35,074 nucleotides of DNA from JAIRTY01 sp050257395 (GTDB lineage Bacteria > Actinomycetota > Actinomycetes > Streptosporangiales > Streptosporangiaceae). The position numbers were made by a program, and so were the translations under genes. The notes under the pieces are model-generated. The model was given only the letters and a program-made list of their open reading frames with translations, searched no databases and was not told the origin of the DNA. Positions 16,445 through 24,894 of this stretch are shown one piece after another. Every line of letters starts with the position of its first letter. Position 1 is the stretch's first letter. Location: positions 1 to 35,074 of the forward strand of contig JBLMWU010000219.1 of assembly GCA_050257395.1 (NCBI GenBank), written 5' to 3'.

Positions 16445-18724
16445 GTGAGCATTCTGGGTACCCGCGTCCTGCGTACGGAGGATCCCGGCTTCCTGACGAC
16501 CGGCGCCGTCTACACCGGCGACGTGACCGACGAGCGGCTGGCCGGCGCCTGTCACGTGACCTTCGTCCGCTCCCCGGTCGCGCACGCCCGGATCGTCTCG
16601 GTGGACGTGAGCGCGGCTGCGGCGGCGCCCGGCGTGGTGGCCGTGTTCACCGGCGCGGACCTGGCCGAGGTCCCGCCGGTGGCCCCGCCCATGGCGGGCA
16701 TGATCAACGAGCACATGGCCCAGCCGCTGCTCGCCAGCGACGTGGTCCGGTTCGTCGGCGAGCCGGTGGCCGCGGTGGTCACCGAGGACCCGCATGCGGG
16801 CGAGGACGCCGCCGAGCTGGTGGACGTCGAGTACGGCCCGCTGCCGCCGCTGGTCGACATGGCCGGCGCCGCCGCTGACGGGGCGGTGACGCTGTTCCCC
16901 GAGGCTGGCTCCAACGTCGCGGTCAGCTTCGGTGACCCGGCCGCGTTCAAGGCCGACCTGTTCGACGGCTGCGAGGTGGTGGTCAGCCGGACCATCGCCA
17001 ACCAGCGGGTCGCGCCCGCGCCGATGGAGACCCGCGCGGCCGCCGCGGTCTGGGGCGAGGACGGGCGGGTCACCGCGTGGATCCCGAACCAGGGTGCGCA
17101 GGGCACCAAGGCTGGCCTGGCGGCGATGCTCGGTGTGGAACCGGCCACCGTCCGCGTCATCACGCCCGATGTGGGCGGCGCGTTCGGGGCCAAGTTCGGG
17201 GTCGACCCGGAGCACGGGGTCGTGTGCTGGATCGCCCGGCAGCTGGGCCGGCCGGCCCGGTGGACAGAGTCCCGCAACGAGAACCTGCTCGGCATGACGC
17301 ACGGGCGCGCGCAGCAGCAGACGGTCACCATCGGGGGGAGCCGGGACGGGACCGTCACCGCCTACCGGCTGGAGATCCTGCAGGACGCCGGGGCCTACCC
17401 GCGGTTCGGCGCGTTCCTGCCGTCGCTGACCATCCTGATGGCGCCCGGCCCATACGAGATCCCGCGCGCCGAGGCGGCCGCCAGGACGGTGGTGACCAAC
17501 ACCACCCCGGTGGGCGCCTACCGCGGCGCGGGCCGGCCCGAGGCCACCGCGGCGGTGGAACGGGCCATGGACCTGTTCGCGGCGGAGATCGGCATGGACC
17601 CGGCGGACGTGCGCCGCAAGAACCTGCTGCCCAAGTTCACCGAGCCGCACCAGACCGCGTTCGGCGCCAGGTACGACAGCGGCGACTACGGGGCGGCCCT
17701 GGACAAGGTGCTGGCAGCAGCGGGCTACCAGGAGCTGCGGGCGGAACAGGCCCGCCGCCGCGAGGCCGGCGGCCCGGTGCAGCTCGGCATCGGGGTCGCC
17801 TGCTACGTGGAGATCACCGGCCCGGGCGGCGAGGCCGGCGGGCCGCAGGAGAACGCCACCATCGAGGTGCACCCGGACGGCAGCGCCACCATCCTCACCG
17901 GCACCTCCCCGCACGGCCAGGGCCACGTCACGGTGTGGGCGATGCTGGCCAGTGAGCAGCTCGGCATCCCGGTCGACCGGATCACGGTGAAGTGGGGCGA
18001 CACCGACATGATCCCCAAGGGTGGCGGCACCGGTGGTTCGCGCAGCCTGCAGCTCGGCGGCGCCGCGGTGCGGCAGGCCACCCAGGAGCTGCTGGAGGTG
18101 GCGAAGCAGCGGGCCGCGGCCGAGCTGGAGGCGAACCCGGCGGACCTCGTCTTCGACACCAGCCGCAGCGCGTTCGCGGTGGCTGGCGACCCGCGGGCGT
18201 CGGTGCCCCTGGCCAGCCTGGCCGAGACGGAGCAGCTGCTGGTGCGTACGGTGTTCGCCGCACCCGGGCCCACGTTCCCGTTCGGTGCGCACGTGGCCGT
18301 CGCCGAGGTGGACACCGAGACCGGCAAGGCGGTGCTGCGCCGGATGATCACCGTGGACGACGCGGGCACCGTGATCAACCCGCTGCTCGCGGAGGGCCAG
18401 CGCCATGGCGGCATCGCCCAGGGCGCCGCCCAGGCCCTGCTGGAAGAGGTGATCTACGACGCCGACGGCAACCCGCAGACCGCCAACTTCGCCACTTACC
18501 CGATTCTGACCGCCACCGAGGTGCCCAGTTTCGAGCTTGCCGAGATGGAGACGCCGACCAGCTACAACCCGCTCGGCGCGAAGGGCATCGGGGAGGCCGG
18601 CACGATCGGCGCCACCCCGGCCGTGCAGAACGCGGTCATCGACGCGGTCGCCCACCTCGGCGTCCGGCACATCGACATGCCCACCTCGCCCCGGCGGGTG
18701 TGGCAGGCCCTGAACGGAGGCTGA
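16445..18724 (+). CDS. molybdenum hydroxylase large subunit, CoxL/xanthine dehydrogenase family (form II type)
   Basis: Molybdopterin-cytosine-dinucleotide-binding subunit of a cytoplasmic hydroxylase that inserts oxygen from water into an aldehyde, N-heterocycle or aromatic-CoA substrate. 759 residues, full length. Both halves are present: the N-terminal a/b hammerhead (TEDPGFLTTGAVYTGDV) and the cofactor domain (VGGAFGAKF, TGTSPHGQGH, DDAGTVINPLLAEGQRHGGIAQG). The active-site loop reads AYRGAGR (358-364), not the AYxCSFR of true CO dehydrogenase. Catalytic Glu717 is in GIGEAGTIG. GTG 16445 follows GGGAGGAG. No FeS or FAD subunit gene lies within the window, which is unusual because these are normally in one operon. 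Its position beside the box genes suggests an aromatic substrate, for example a hydroxybenzoyl-CoA reductase-like role, but this is inference. Confidence 0.93.
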   Translation: MSILGTRVLRTEDPGFLTTGAVYTGDVTDERLAGACHVTFVRSPVAHARIVSVDVSAAAAAPGVVAVFTGADLAEVPPVAPPMAGMINEHMAQPLLASDVVRFVGEPVAAVVTEDPHAGEDAAELVDVEYGPLPPLVDMAGAAADGAVTLFPEAGSNVAVSFGDPAAFKADLFDGCEVVVSRTIANQRVAPAPMETRAAAAVWGEDGRVTAWIPNQGAQGTKAGLAAMLGVEPATVRVITPDVGGAFGAKFGVDPEHGVVCWIARQLGRPARWTESRNENLLGMTHGRAQQQTVTIGGSRDGTVTAYRLEILQDAGAYPRFGAFLPSLTILMAPGPYEIPRAEAAARTVVTNTTPVGAYRGAGRPEATAAVERAMDLFAAEIGMDPADVRRKNLLPKFTEPHQTAFGARYDSGDYGAALDKVLAAAGYQELRAEQARRREAGGPVQLGIGVACYVEITGPGGEAGGPQENATIEVHPDGSATILTGTSPHGQGHVTVWAMLASEQLGIPVDRITVKWGDTDMIPKGGGTGGSRSLQLGGAAVRQATQELLEVAKQRAAAELEANPADLVFDTSRSAFAVAGDPRASVPLASLAETEQLLVRTVFAAPGPTFPFGAHVAVAEVDTETGKAVLRRMITVDDAGTVINPLLAEGQRHGGIAQGAAQALLEEVIYDADGNPQTANFATYPILTATEVPSFELAEMETPTSYNPLGAKGIGEAGTIGATPAVQNAVIDAVAHLGVRHIDMPTSPRRVWQALNGG

Positions 18725-18731
18725 GGACGGC

Positions 18732-19121
18732 ATGCACCCATTCCGGGCCGCGGTCGAAGCCGGGGACCTGCCGGCCGCACTCGCGCTGCTCGCGGACGAC
18801 GTCGTGTTCCGCAGCCCAGTGGTGTTCAAGCCCTACCGGGGACGGGATGCGGTCGCCCCGATCCTGCTGGGCGTCTCCCAGGTGTTCGAGGACTTCCGCT
18901 ACGTGCGGGAGATCGGCGGGCCGTCCGGGCAGGACCACGCGTTGCTGTTCGAGGCGCGGGTCGGGGACCGCGCCCTGGAGGGATGCGACTTCCTGCACAG
19001 CGGCGGCGACGGCCTGATCACCGAGTTCACCGTCATGGTCAGGCCGCTGTCCGCCACCCTCGCGCTGGCGGAGGCGATGAAGGCCCAGCTCGCCGCCTAC
19101 GAGGGCGAGGGCTCCGGCTGA
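18732..19121 (+). CDS. NTF2/SnoaL-like small protein
   Basis: 129 residues with the cone-shaped NTF2-like pattern: an N-terminal helix and LLADDVVFRSPVVFKPYRGRDAV, central strands DHALLFEARVGDRALEGCDFL, and final LITEFTVMVRPLSATLALAEAM. Members are ketosteroid-isomerase-like enzymes or ligand-binding proteins. It starts 7 bases after the molybdenum subunit stop, so it is co-transcribed and may help process or bind the same substrate. It ends only 4 bases from the convergent regulator gene. The fold call is good; activity is unknown. Confidence 0.85.
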   Translation: MHPFRAAVEAGDLPAALALLADDVVFRSPVVFKPYRGRDAVAPILLGVSQVFEDFRYVREIGGPSGQDHALLFEARVGDRALEGCDFLHSGGDGLITEFTVMVRPLSATLALAEAMKAQLAAYEGEGSG

Positions 19122-19125
19122 CCCC

Positions 19126-19974
19126 TCACGCCGGGCCCGGGCCGCCCGTGCTCCGCCAGGCGGCGGTGGCGGCCGCGGACCACCGGTCGTGCTGCCGGCT
19201 GAACACCGCGGCGGCCTCGGCGCCTTTCCACGGGCTGGGCAGCAGCGTGGCTGGCAGCACGGGGTCGATCCAGGGGAACCTGCGCCACGCGTGGACGAGC
19301 TCGGTGACGCGGACCAGCGGGTCGCCGGCGGTCTCGTCCCGGTGCCCGGCCAGGAACGCCGCGTAGCGCTGGGCCAGTGCGTCCAGGTCCCAGGCCTGGC
19401 GGGCCAGGGCGGCCAGCTCGCCGCCGGCCCGGTGCTCAGCGGTGAAGATCTGCGATTCGGCCAGCAGCCCGGCCTCGCCGAGGATGCGCTCCACCTCGCC
19501 CACCCGGTCCGCGTGCGCGCTGATCCACACGCCAGGGGCCGGGCTGCCCAGACCGGCCCAGGTCAGCTGGGTGCGCAGCCGGTGCCGGGCGGGGCGCCCG
19601 GCCTCCGGGACGCGGGCCAGCACCAGCAGCCAGCGGCCGTCCCAGTGCTCGGCCACGGCGGTGAACTGGTAGATCCGCTCGGTGCCCTCGGTCAGCAGTC
19701 GTTCCGCGTCGGGCGTGAGCCGCCATATCGTGCGCCGCCCGGCCCGTTCCGGCTTCAGCCAGCCGTCGGCGGCCGTGCGCATCAGCGCCTGCCGGATGGC
19801 TTTCTCCTCCACTCCCAGCCGGCCGAACAGGTCGATGAACGCGGACGTCCACGCCGATCCCCCGGATGGCAGGACAAATTCGCCGAGGACGGTGAACAGC
19901 AGGCCGCGGGCGCTTTCGGTGCCAGCGGCGTGCCGGCGGGACAGGGCAGGCTCCATGACGCGCCGCGATGCCAT
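19126..19974 (-). CDS. PaaX-family transcriptional repressor
   Basis: 282 residues from ATG 19974 (ATG 19956 possible; the frame extends to a TTG at 19980). The N-terminal winged helix is at about 20-95 (ARGLLFTVLGEFVLPSGG, KAIRQALMRTAADGWLKPE, GRRTIWRLTPDAERLL). The PaaX middle domain follows (WDGRWLLVLARVPEA, RHRLRTQLTWAGLGSPAPGVWIS), then the C-terminal helical domain (RYAAFLAGHRDETAGDPLVRVTELVHAWRRFPWIDP, LLPSPWKGAEAAAVF). PaaX proteins repress aryl-CoA pathways and are released by the CoA ester. Being divergent from boxC, it probably controls the box genes with benzoyl-CoA or a metabolite as inducer, by analogy with phenylacetyl-CoA for PaaX. The proteobacterial BoxR regulators are of a different type, so this pairing is notable. 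Confidence 0.92.
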   Translation of the reverse strand: MASRRVMEPALSRRHAAGTESARGLLFTVLGEFVLPSGGSAWTSAFIDLFGRLGVEEKAIRQALMRTAADGWLKPERAGRRTIWRLTPDAERLLTEGTERIYQFTAVAEHWDGRWLLVLARVPEAGRPARHRLRTQLTWAGLGSPAPGVWISAHADRVGEVERILGEAGLLAESQIFTAEHRAGGELAALARQAWDLDALAQRYAAFLAGHRDETAGDPLVRVTELVHAWRRFPWIDPVLPATLLPSPWKGAEAAAVFSRQHDRWSAAATAAWRSTGGPGPA

Positions 19975-19980
19975 GCGCAA

Positions 19981-20025
19981 TATGCTACGCGCACTTGACG
20001 CAGAAGCACAGAATTGTAGAGCATA
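19981..20025. promoter_or_regulatory. divergent paaX-like/boxC control region with inverted repeat and candidate boxC promoter
   Basis: TATGCT (19981-19986) and AGCATA (20020-20025) are an exact inverted pair that extends imperfectly as TATGCTAC against GTAG-AGCATA. Inside lies TTGACG (19995-20000), with TAGAGC at 20017-20022 after 16 bases. That promoter would start RNA at about 20030, at the proposed GTG of boxC, so the message may be leaderless; no good ribosome site is seen. Binding here by the PaaX-type protein would block both genes. Confidence 0.45.
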
Positions 20026-20030
20026 GTGAT

Positions 20031-21764
20031 GTGACCGACGGCACAGTGCTTCCCAGCAGCACCGGGACCCTCGCCGGGACCGCGGCCGGGCCGGGCGGCG
20101 AGCCGCTGCGCGTCAGCTTCCAGACCGATCCGTCGCGGTACCGCCACTGGCGGCTGGCCACCGACGGCCCGGTGGCCACGCTGACGCTGGACGTGGATGA
20201 GCAGGGCGGCCTCGTACCCGGCTACGAGCTCAAGCTCAACTCCTACGACCTGGGCGTGGACATCGAGCTGTACGACGCGGTGCAGCGGCTGCGGTTCGAG
20301 CACCCCGAGGTCGGGGCGGTGGTGGTGACCAGCGGCAAGGACAAGGTCTTCTGCGCGGGCGCCAACATCCGGATGCTCGCGGGTGCGGCCCACCCGGACA
20401 AGGTGAACTTCTGCAAGTTCACCAACGAGACCCGCAACGGCATCGAGGACGCCACCGCCCACTCCGGCCAGACCTGGCTGGCAGCGCTCAACGGCACCGC
20501 GTCCGGCGGAGGGTACGAGCTGGCCCTGGCCTGCGAGCACATCATGCTCGTGGACGACCGGTCGTCGGCGGTGTCGCTGCCGGAGGTGCCGCTGCTCGGC
20601 GTGCTGCCCGGCACCGGCGGGCTGACCCGGGTGACCGACAAGCGGCACGTGCGCCGGGACCTGGCCGACTACTTCGCCACCAAGGCGGAGGGCGTAGGCG
20701 GGCGCAAGGCGGTGGCGTGGCGGCTGGTGGACGAGGTCGTGCCGCGCCCGGCGTGGGAGGCGACCGTCCGCGAGCGGGCCCGGGAGCTGGCCGGCCGCTC
20801 CAGCAGGCCCGCCGGTGCCCGGGGCATCGAGCTGACCCCGCTGGCCAGGGAGCGGGACACGGACCGGATCGGCTACCGCTACGTGTCCGCCACCCTGGAC
20901 CACGCCCGCGGCCTGACGGAGATCACCATCACCGGCCCCGGCGAAAATACCCCCAGGGGTATTGATGGAGTGCACGCGCAGGGTGCCGCGTTCTGGACCC
21001 TCGCGATGACCAGAGAGCTCGACGACCTGATCCTCGATTTGCGGACGAACGAACAGACGCTGGGTACCTGGGTCTTTCGCACCGAAGGTGACCCGGGGCG
21101 GGTACTCGCCTGCGACACCCTGCTGCTGGAGCACCCGGACGACTGGCTGGCCAGCGAGATCGTGCACTATCTCAAGCGCACCCTCAAGCGGCTGGACGTC
21201 ACCAGCCGCAGCCTGATCGCCCTGATCGAGCCCGGCAGCTGCTTCGCTGGCAGCCTGCTGGAGCTGGCTCTCGCCGCCGACCGCAGCTACCAGCTCGCGG
21301 GCGTGTTCGAGGAGATCGACCCGGATGCAGACCCGTCTGCCGTCACGGTCGGCGCCATGAACCTCGGGCCGCTGCCGATGGGCAACGGCCTCACCCGGCT
21401 GGCCACCCGCTTCCTGGGCGACGCGGACGCGCTCGAAGCGGTGTGCAAGCGGGCCGACGAGCCGCTGGCGGCCGCGGACACGGAAGAACTGGGGCTGGTC
21501 ACCTTCGCGCCCGACGACATCGACTGGGAGGAAGAGGTCCGCATCGCCATCGAGGAACGGGCCAGTTTCAGCCCGGACGCCCTGACGGGGATGGAGGCCA
21601 ACAACCGGTTCGCCGGCCCCGAGACCATGGAAACCAAGATCTTCGGCCGCCTGACCGCGTGGCAGAACTGGATCTTCAACCGCCCGAACGCCTCCGGCCC
21701 TGACGGCGCCCTGCGCAAGTACGGCACCGGCCAGCGGGCCGGCTTCGACCGCACGAGAGTCTGA
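20031..21764 (+). CDS. boxC: benzoyl-CoA-dihydrodiol lyase / 2,3-epoxybenzoyl-CoA dihydrolase
   Basis: Ring-opening enzyme of the aerobic box pathway: converts 2,3-epoxybenzoyl-CoA with two waters to 3,4-dehydroadipyl-CoA semialdehyde and formate. 577 residues, near the usual ~550. It is built of two crotonase-like halves: SGKDKVFCAGANIRMLAGAA with LNGTASGGGYELALACEHI and LPEVPLLGVLPGTGGLTRV in the first, and IALIEPGSCFAGSLLELALAADRSY in the second. The BoxC-typical end is METKIFGRLTAWQNWIFNRP. GTG 20031 is proposed from the promoter position; the frame is open upstream but would run into the regulator's control region, and GTG 20046 is also possible. boxB follows after 10 bases. One cobalt/copper-like CCCCAGGGG stretch at about 20950 is part of normal coding. 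Assignment is firm. Confidence 0.94.
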   Translation: MTDGTVLPSSTGTLAGTAAGPGGEPLRVSFQTDPSRYRHWRLATDGPVATLTLDVDEQGGLVPGYELKLNSYDLGVDIELYDAVQRLRFEHPEVGAVVVTSGKDKVFCAGANIRMLAGAAHPDKVNFCKFTNETRNGIEDATAHSGQTWLAALNGTASGGGYELALACEHIMLVDDRSSAVSLPEVPLLGVLPGTGGLTRVTDKRHVRRDLADYFATKAEGVGGRKAVAWRLVDEVVPRPAWEATVRERARELAGRSSRPAGARGIELTPLARERDTDRIGYRYVSATLDHARGLTEITITGPGENTPRGIDGVHAQGAAFWTLAMTRELDDLILDLRTNEQTLGTWVFRTEGDPGRVLACDTLLLEHPDDWLASEIVHYLKRTLKRLDVTSRSLIALIEPGSCFAGSLLELALAADRSYQLAGVFEEIDPDADPSAVTVGAMNLGPLPMGNGLTRLATRFLGDADALEAVCKRADEPLAAADTEELGLVTFAPDDIDWEEEVRIAIEERASFSPDALTGMEANNRFAGPETMETKIFGRLTAWQNWIFNRPNASGPDGALRKYGTGQRAGFDRTRV

Positions 21765-21774
21765 GACCTGATTG

Positions 21775-23190
21775 ATGAGCATCGCACCCGACTACACCGA
21801 GAAGATCCCCAACAACGTCGACCTCCGCGAGGACCGGCGGCTGCAGCGGGCCCTGGAGTCCTGGCAGCCCAACTTCCTGTCCTGGTGGGAGTCGATGGGG
21901 CCGGCCCTGCCCACGCAGGACGTGTATCTGCGCACCGCGGTGAACGTCGGCCGGGAAGGCTGGGCGCACTTCGGGCACGTGCCCATGCGTGACTACCGGT
22001 GGGGGATCTTCCTGGCCGAGCGGGACCCGGACCGCCGGGTCGGGTTCGGGGCGCACAAGGGCGAGCCGGTGTGGCAGAAGGTGCCGGGCGAGTACCGCGC
22101 CGAGCTGCAGCGGCTGATCGTGATCCAGGGCGACACCGAGCCCGCGAGCGTGGAGCAGCAGCGCAACCTCGGCGCGACCGCGCCCAGCTTGTACGACCTG
22201 CGGAACCTGTTCCAGGTCAACGTGGAAGAGGGCCGGCACCTGTGGGCGATGGTGTACCTGCTGCACGCCCACTTCGGCCGCGAGGGCCGGGAAGAGGCGG
22301 AGGAGTTGCTGCACCGCAACTCCGGCAGCGAGGACTCACCGCGCATCCTCGGCGCCTTCAACGAGGAGACGCCGGACTGGCTGTCGTTCTTCATGTTCAC
22401 CTACTTCACCGACCGGGACGGCAAGTACCAGCTCGGCACGCTCAAGGAATCCGCCTTCGACCCGCTGTCGCGCACCTGTGAGTTCATGCTCAAGGAAGAG
22501 GCGCACCACATGATGGTGGGCACCACCGGCGTGGACCGGGTGGTGGAACGCACCGCGCAGCTCATGGTGGAAAAGGACACCGGCGACGTGGCCGCCTGCG
22601 GCGCGATCCCGCTGCCGGTGATCCAGAAGTACCTGAACTTCCACTACTCCGTCAGCCTGGACCTGTTCGGCGGCGAGACCTCCACCAACGTCGCGAACTA
22701 CTTCACCGCGGGTCTCAAGGGGCGCTGGCTGGAGGGCCGCCGGAAAGACGACCACCAGCTCACCAGCGACTCGGTCATGGTGGACGCGCTGATCGACGGG
22801 CAGCCCGCGCAAACCGAGGTCAGCGCGCTGACCGGGCTGAACACCGACCTGCGGCGCGAGTACGTCCGCGACTGCCAGGGCGGCGTCAACCGGTGGAACA
22901 AGATCCTCGCCGACGCGGGCCTGCCGCACCGGCTGCAGCTGCCGCACGTGGCGTTCAACCGGCAAGTCGGGACGTTCGGCGCTGTCGAGGCCACCCCGGA
23001 CGGAGACATACTCACGCCTGATGAATGGGCCCGGCGCAAGGATGAATGGCTTCCGACGGAGGTCGACAAGACCTTTGTCCGTTCCCTCATGCGGCCGGTG
23101 CACGAACGGGGCAAGATCGCAGCCTGGATCGCCCCGCCGCGCAACGGGATCAACGGCAGGCCGTTCGATTTCGACTACGTCCATCTCTGA
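21775..23190 (+). CDS. boxB: benzoyl-CoA 2,3-epoxidase, diiron subunit B
   Basis: Class I diiron oxygenase that epoxidises benzoyl-CoA with electrons from BoxA. 471 residues, the normal length. Family segments: KIPNNVDLREDRRLQRALE, QPNFLSWWESMGP, YLRTAVNVGREGWAHFGHV, GDTEPASVEQQ. Iron-ligand helices are visible as ExxH pairs: Glu152/His155 in VEEGRHLW and Glu242/His245 in LKEEAHHM, with Glu122 and Asp213 as plausible further ligands. The end has the conserved IAAWIAPPRNGINGRPFDFDYV. ATG 21775 is chosen over TTG 21772. It lies 10 bases after boxC in the order boxC-boxB-ligase. The reductase gene boxA, usually adjacent, is not in the window, so electrons must come from a protein encoded elsewhere. 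Confidence 0.96.
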   Translation: MSIAPDYTEKIPNNVDLREDRRLQRALESWQPNFLSWWESMGPALPTQDVYLRTAVNVGREGWAHFGHVPMRDYRWGIFLAERDPDRRVGFGAHKGEPVWQKVPGEYRAELQRLIVIQGDTEPASVEQQRNLGATAPSLYDLRNLFQVNVEEGRHLWAMVYLLHAHFGREGREEAEELLHRNSGSEDSPRILGAFNEETPDWLSFFMFTYFTDRDGKYQLGTLKESAFDPLSRTCEFMLKEEAHHMMVGTTGVDRVVERTAQLMVEKDTGDVAACGAIPLPVIQKYLNFHYSVSLDLFGGETSTNVANYFTAGLKGRWLEGRRKDDHQLTSDSVMVDALIDGQPAQTEVSALTGLNTDLRREYVRDCQGGVNRWNKILADAGLPHRLQLPHVAFNRQVGTFGAVEATPDGDILTPDEWARRKDEWLPTEVDKTFVRSLMRPVHERGKIAAWIAPPRNGINGRPFDFDYVHL

Positions 23191-23247
23191 CACCCCGCTC
23201 CCCGCCTCGACCACTCTCTCCTCCTCCAGAAACAAGAGGCAGCCGCG

Positions 23248-24828
23248 ATGGAGCCGCTGTTCAACGCCTGCGAGTATCTCCTCGACCAGCGCCTGGCCGA
23301 GGGGGGCGGAAACCGCCTTGTGCTGACCGGCCCGGCCGGTGACCTGACCTATGCCGAGCTGCACGACCGGGTCTGCCGGGTCGCGGCAGGCCTGCGCGCG
23401 CTCGGCCTGCAGCCGGAGCAACGGGTGCTCATGCTGATGGCCGACTCGCCGGACTTCTTCACCGTGTACCTGGCCGCCATGCGCATGGGCGCCGTGCCGG
23501 TGCCGGTGTCCACCATGCTCCGGCCCGCGGGCGTGACCGAGCTGCTGCGTGACTCGCGGGCCCGGCTGTTCGCGGTCAGTCCCGAGTTCGCCGGCATCGC
23601 CGCCGAGGCCGCGGCCGACGCTCCGGAACTGATGGGCGTGCTGGTGGGCGGCGACACCGCGGTCAGCGCGCCGGCGCCGGTGCACCGCCTCGACGAGGTC
23701 GCCGCCGCGGACCCGGATCCCGCGGTGTACCCGACCCACGCGGACACCCCCGCCTTCTGGCTCTACACCTCCGGGACGACCGGCTCGCCCAAGGCCGCCA
23801 TGCACCGGCACGGGTCCGTGCGGGTGGTCTGCGAGACCTACGGCCAGCAGGTGCTCGGCATCCGGCCCGACGACCGGTGCCTGTCCGCCGCCAAGGCCTT
23901 CTTCGCCTACGGGCTGGGCAACTCGGTGCTGTTCCCGATGTCGGTGGGCGCTGCCACGGTGCTGGAGGCCGCCCCGTCGCGCCCGGACGCGCTCGCCGCG
24001 CTGTCGCAGAAGTTCTCCGCCACGCTGTTCTTCGCGGGCCCGACCTTCTTCGCCAACATGCTCAATGCCGGGCTGCCGGACGACGCCCTGGCCGGGGTGC
24101 GGCTGGCGACGTCGGCGGGCGAGGCGCTGCCCGCCGCCCTCTACCAGCGCTGGACCTCGCATTTCGGCATTGACATCCTGGACGGCATCGGCATGACCGA
24201 GATGCTGCACATCTTCCTGTCCAACCGGGCAGGCGAGGTGCGCCCGGGCACCACCGGGGTCGCCGTGCCCGGCTACGACCTGCGGATCGTGGACGACGAC
24301 GGCGGGGACGTGCCGTCCGGGACGCCCGGCACGCTGCTCGTCCGGGGCGAGTCGGCGGCCACCGGGTACTGGGCCCGTTACGACGCCTCCCGCCAGGTGT
24401 TCCAGGGTGAGTGGCTGCGCACCGGCGACACCTACGTGCGGGACGCCGACGGCTACTACGCCTGCCTCGGCCGCACCGGCGACATGCTCAAGGCCAGCGG
24501 CATGTGGGTGTCGCCCACGGAGGTGGAGGAGCGGCTGCTCGCCCATGACGCGGTCGCCCAGGCCGTGGTGGTGGCTGCCCACGACGCCGACGGCCTGGAG
24601 AAGCCGGTCGCCTACGTGATCCGCCGGCCCGGCCAGGAGGTCGCCGAGGCCGAACTGATCGAGTTCAGCCGTACCGGCCTGCCGTCCTTCAAGCGCCCGC
24701 GCCGGGTGGTGTTCGTGGACGCCTACCCGACGACGGCCAACGGCAAGGTCCGGCGCGTCGAACTGCGGCAGTTGGCCGCCACCCTGCTGGTGCCGCCGGG
24801 CCGCCCGGACGAGCCCGGCCCGGCGTGA
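23248..24828 (+). CDS. bclA: benzoate-CoA ligase family protein
   Basis: ATP-dependent acyl-adenylating enzyme that forms benzoyl-CoA, the entry substrate of the box pathway. 526 residues, full length. P-loop YTSGTTGSPK (173-182); the benzoate/hydroxybenzoate-ligase signature FAYGLGN (219-225); SAGEALPAALYQRW; GIGMTEMLHIFLSN; the hinge region GRTGDMLKASGMWVSPTEVE; C-terminal catalytic Lys500 in NGKVRR. The start is ATG 23248 after AGAGG. It is the third gene of the boxC-boxB-ligase run (57-base gap), which makes benzoate the best substrate guess. Hydroxy- or aminobenzoate cannot be excluded from sequence alone. Confidence 0.9.
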   Translation: MEPLFNACEYLLDQRLAEGGGNRLVLTGPAGDLTYAELHDRVCRVAAGLRALGLQPEQRVLMLMADSPDFFTVYLAAMRMGAVPVPVSTMLRPAGVTELLRDSRARLFAVSPEFAGIAAEAAADAPELMGVLVGGDTAVSAPAPVHRLDEVAAADPDPAVYPTHADTPAFWLYTSGTTGSPKAAMHRHGSVRVVCETYGQQVLGIRPDDRCLSAAKAFFAYGLGNSVLFPMSVGAATVLEAAPSRPDALAALSQKFSATLFFAGPTFFANMLNAGLPDDALAGVRLATSAGEALPAALYQRWTSHFGIDILDGIGMTEMLHIFLSNRAGEVRPGTTGVAVPGYDLRIVDDDGGDVPSGTPGTLLVRGESAATGYWARYDASRQVFQGEWLRTGDTYVRDADGYYACLGRTGDMLKASGMWVSPTEVEERLLAHDAVAQAVVVAAHDADGLEKPVAYVIRRPGQEVAEAELIEFSRTGLPSFKRPRRVVFVDAYPTTANGKVRRVELRQLAATLLVPPGRPDEPGPA

Positions 24829-24843
24829 CCGGTGACCCCCGGC

Positions 24844-24890
24844 GGGCCCTAAGTCCCTTGCCGTGCTCACCGCCAGGGCCCTTAGGGTCC
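24844..24890 (+). promoter_or_regulatory. DosR/DevR-like box with activator-type leaderless promoter
   Basis: GGGCCCTAAGTCCC (24844-24857) matches the core GGGACTWWAGTCCC of the mycobacterial DosR box at 12 of 14 positions. A related GGCCCTTAGGGTCC lies at 24877-24890. TAGGGT at 24883-24888 would be a -10 exactly 6 bases before ATG 24895, so the first box centres at -44, the place used by DosR-type activators. No -35 hexamer is seen, as expected for activated promoters. Confidence 0.55.
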
Positions 24891-24894
24891 GCTT

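Noticed and set aside
16355..18829. 824-residue minus-strand open frame opposite the molybdenum subunit
   Set aside because: It is a shadow of the CoxL-like gene, with no family motifs and an antisense-type composition.
20940..20965. CCCCAGGGG run in boxC that looked like a binding site
   Set aside because: It is in frame within a conserved coding region and not near a gene start.
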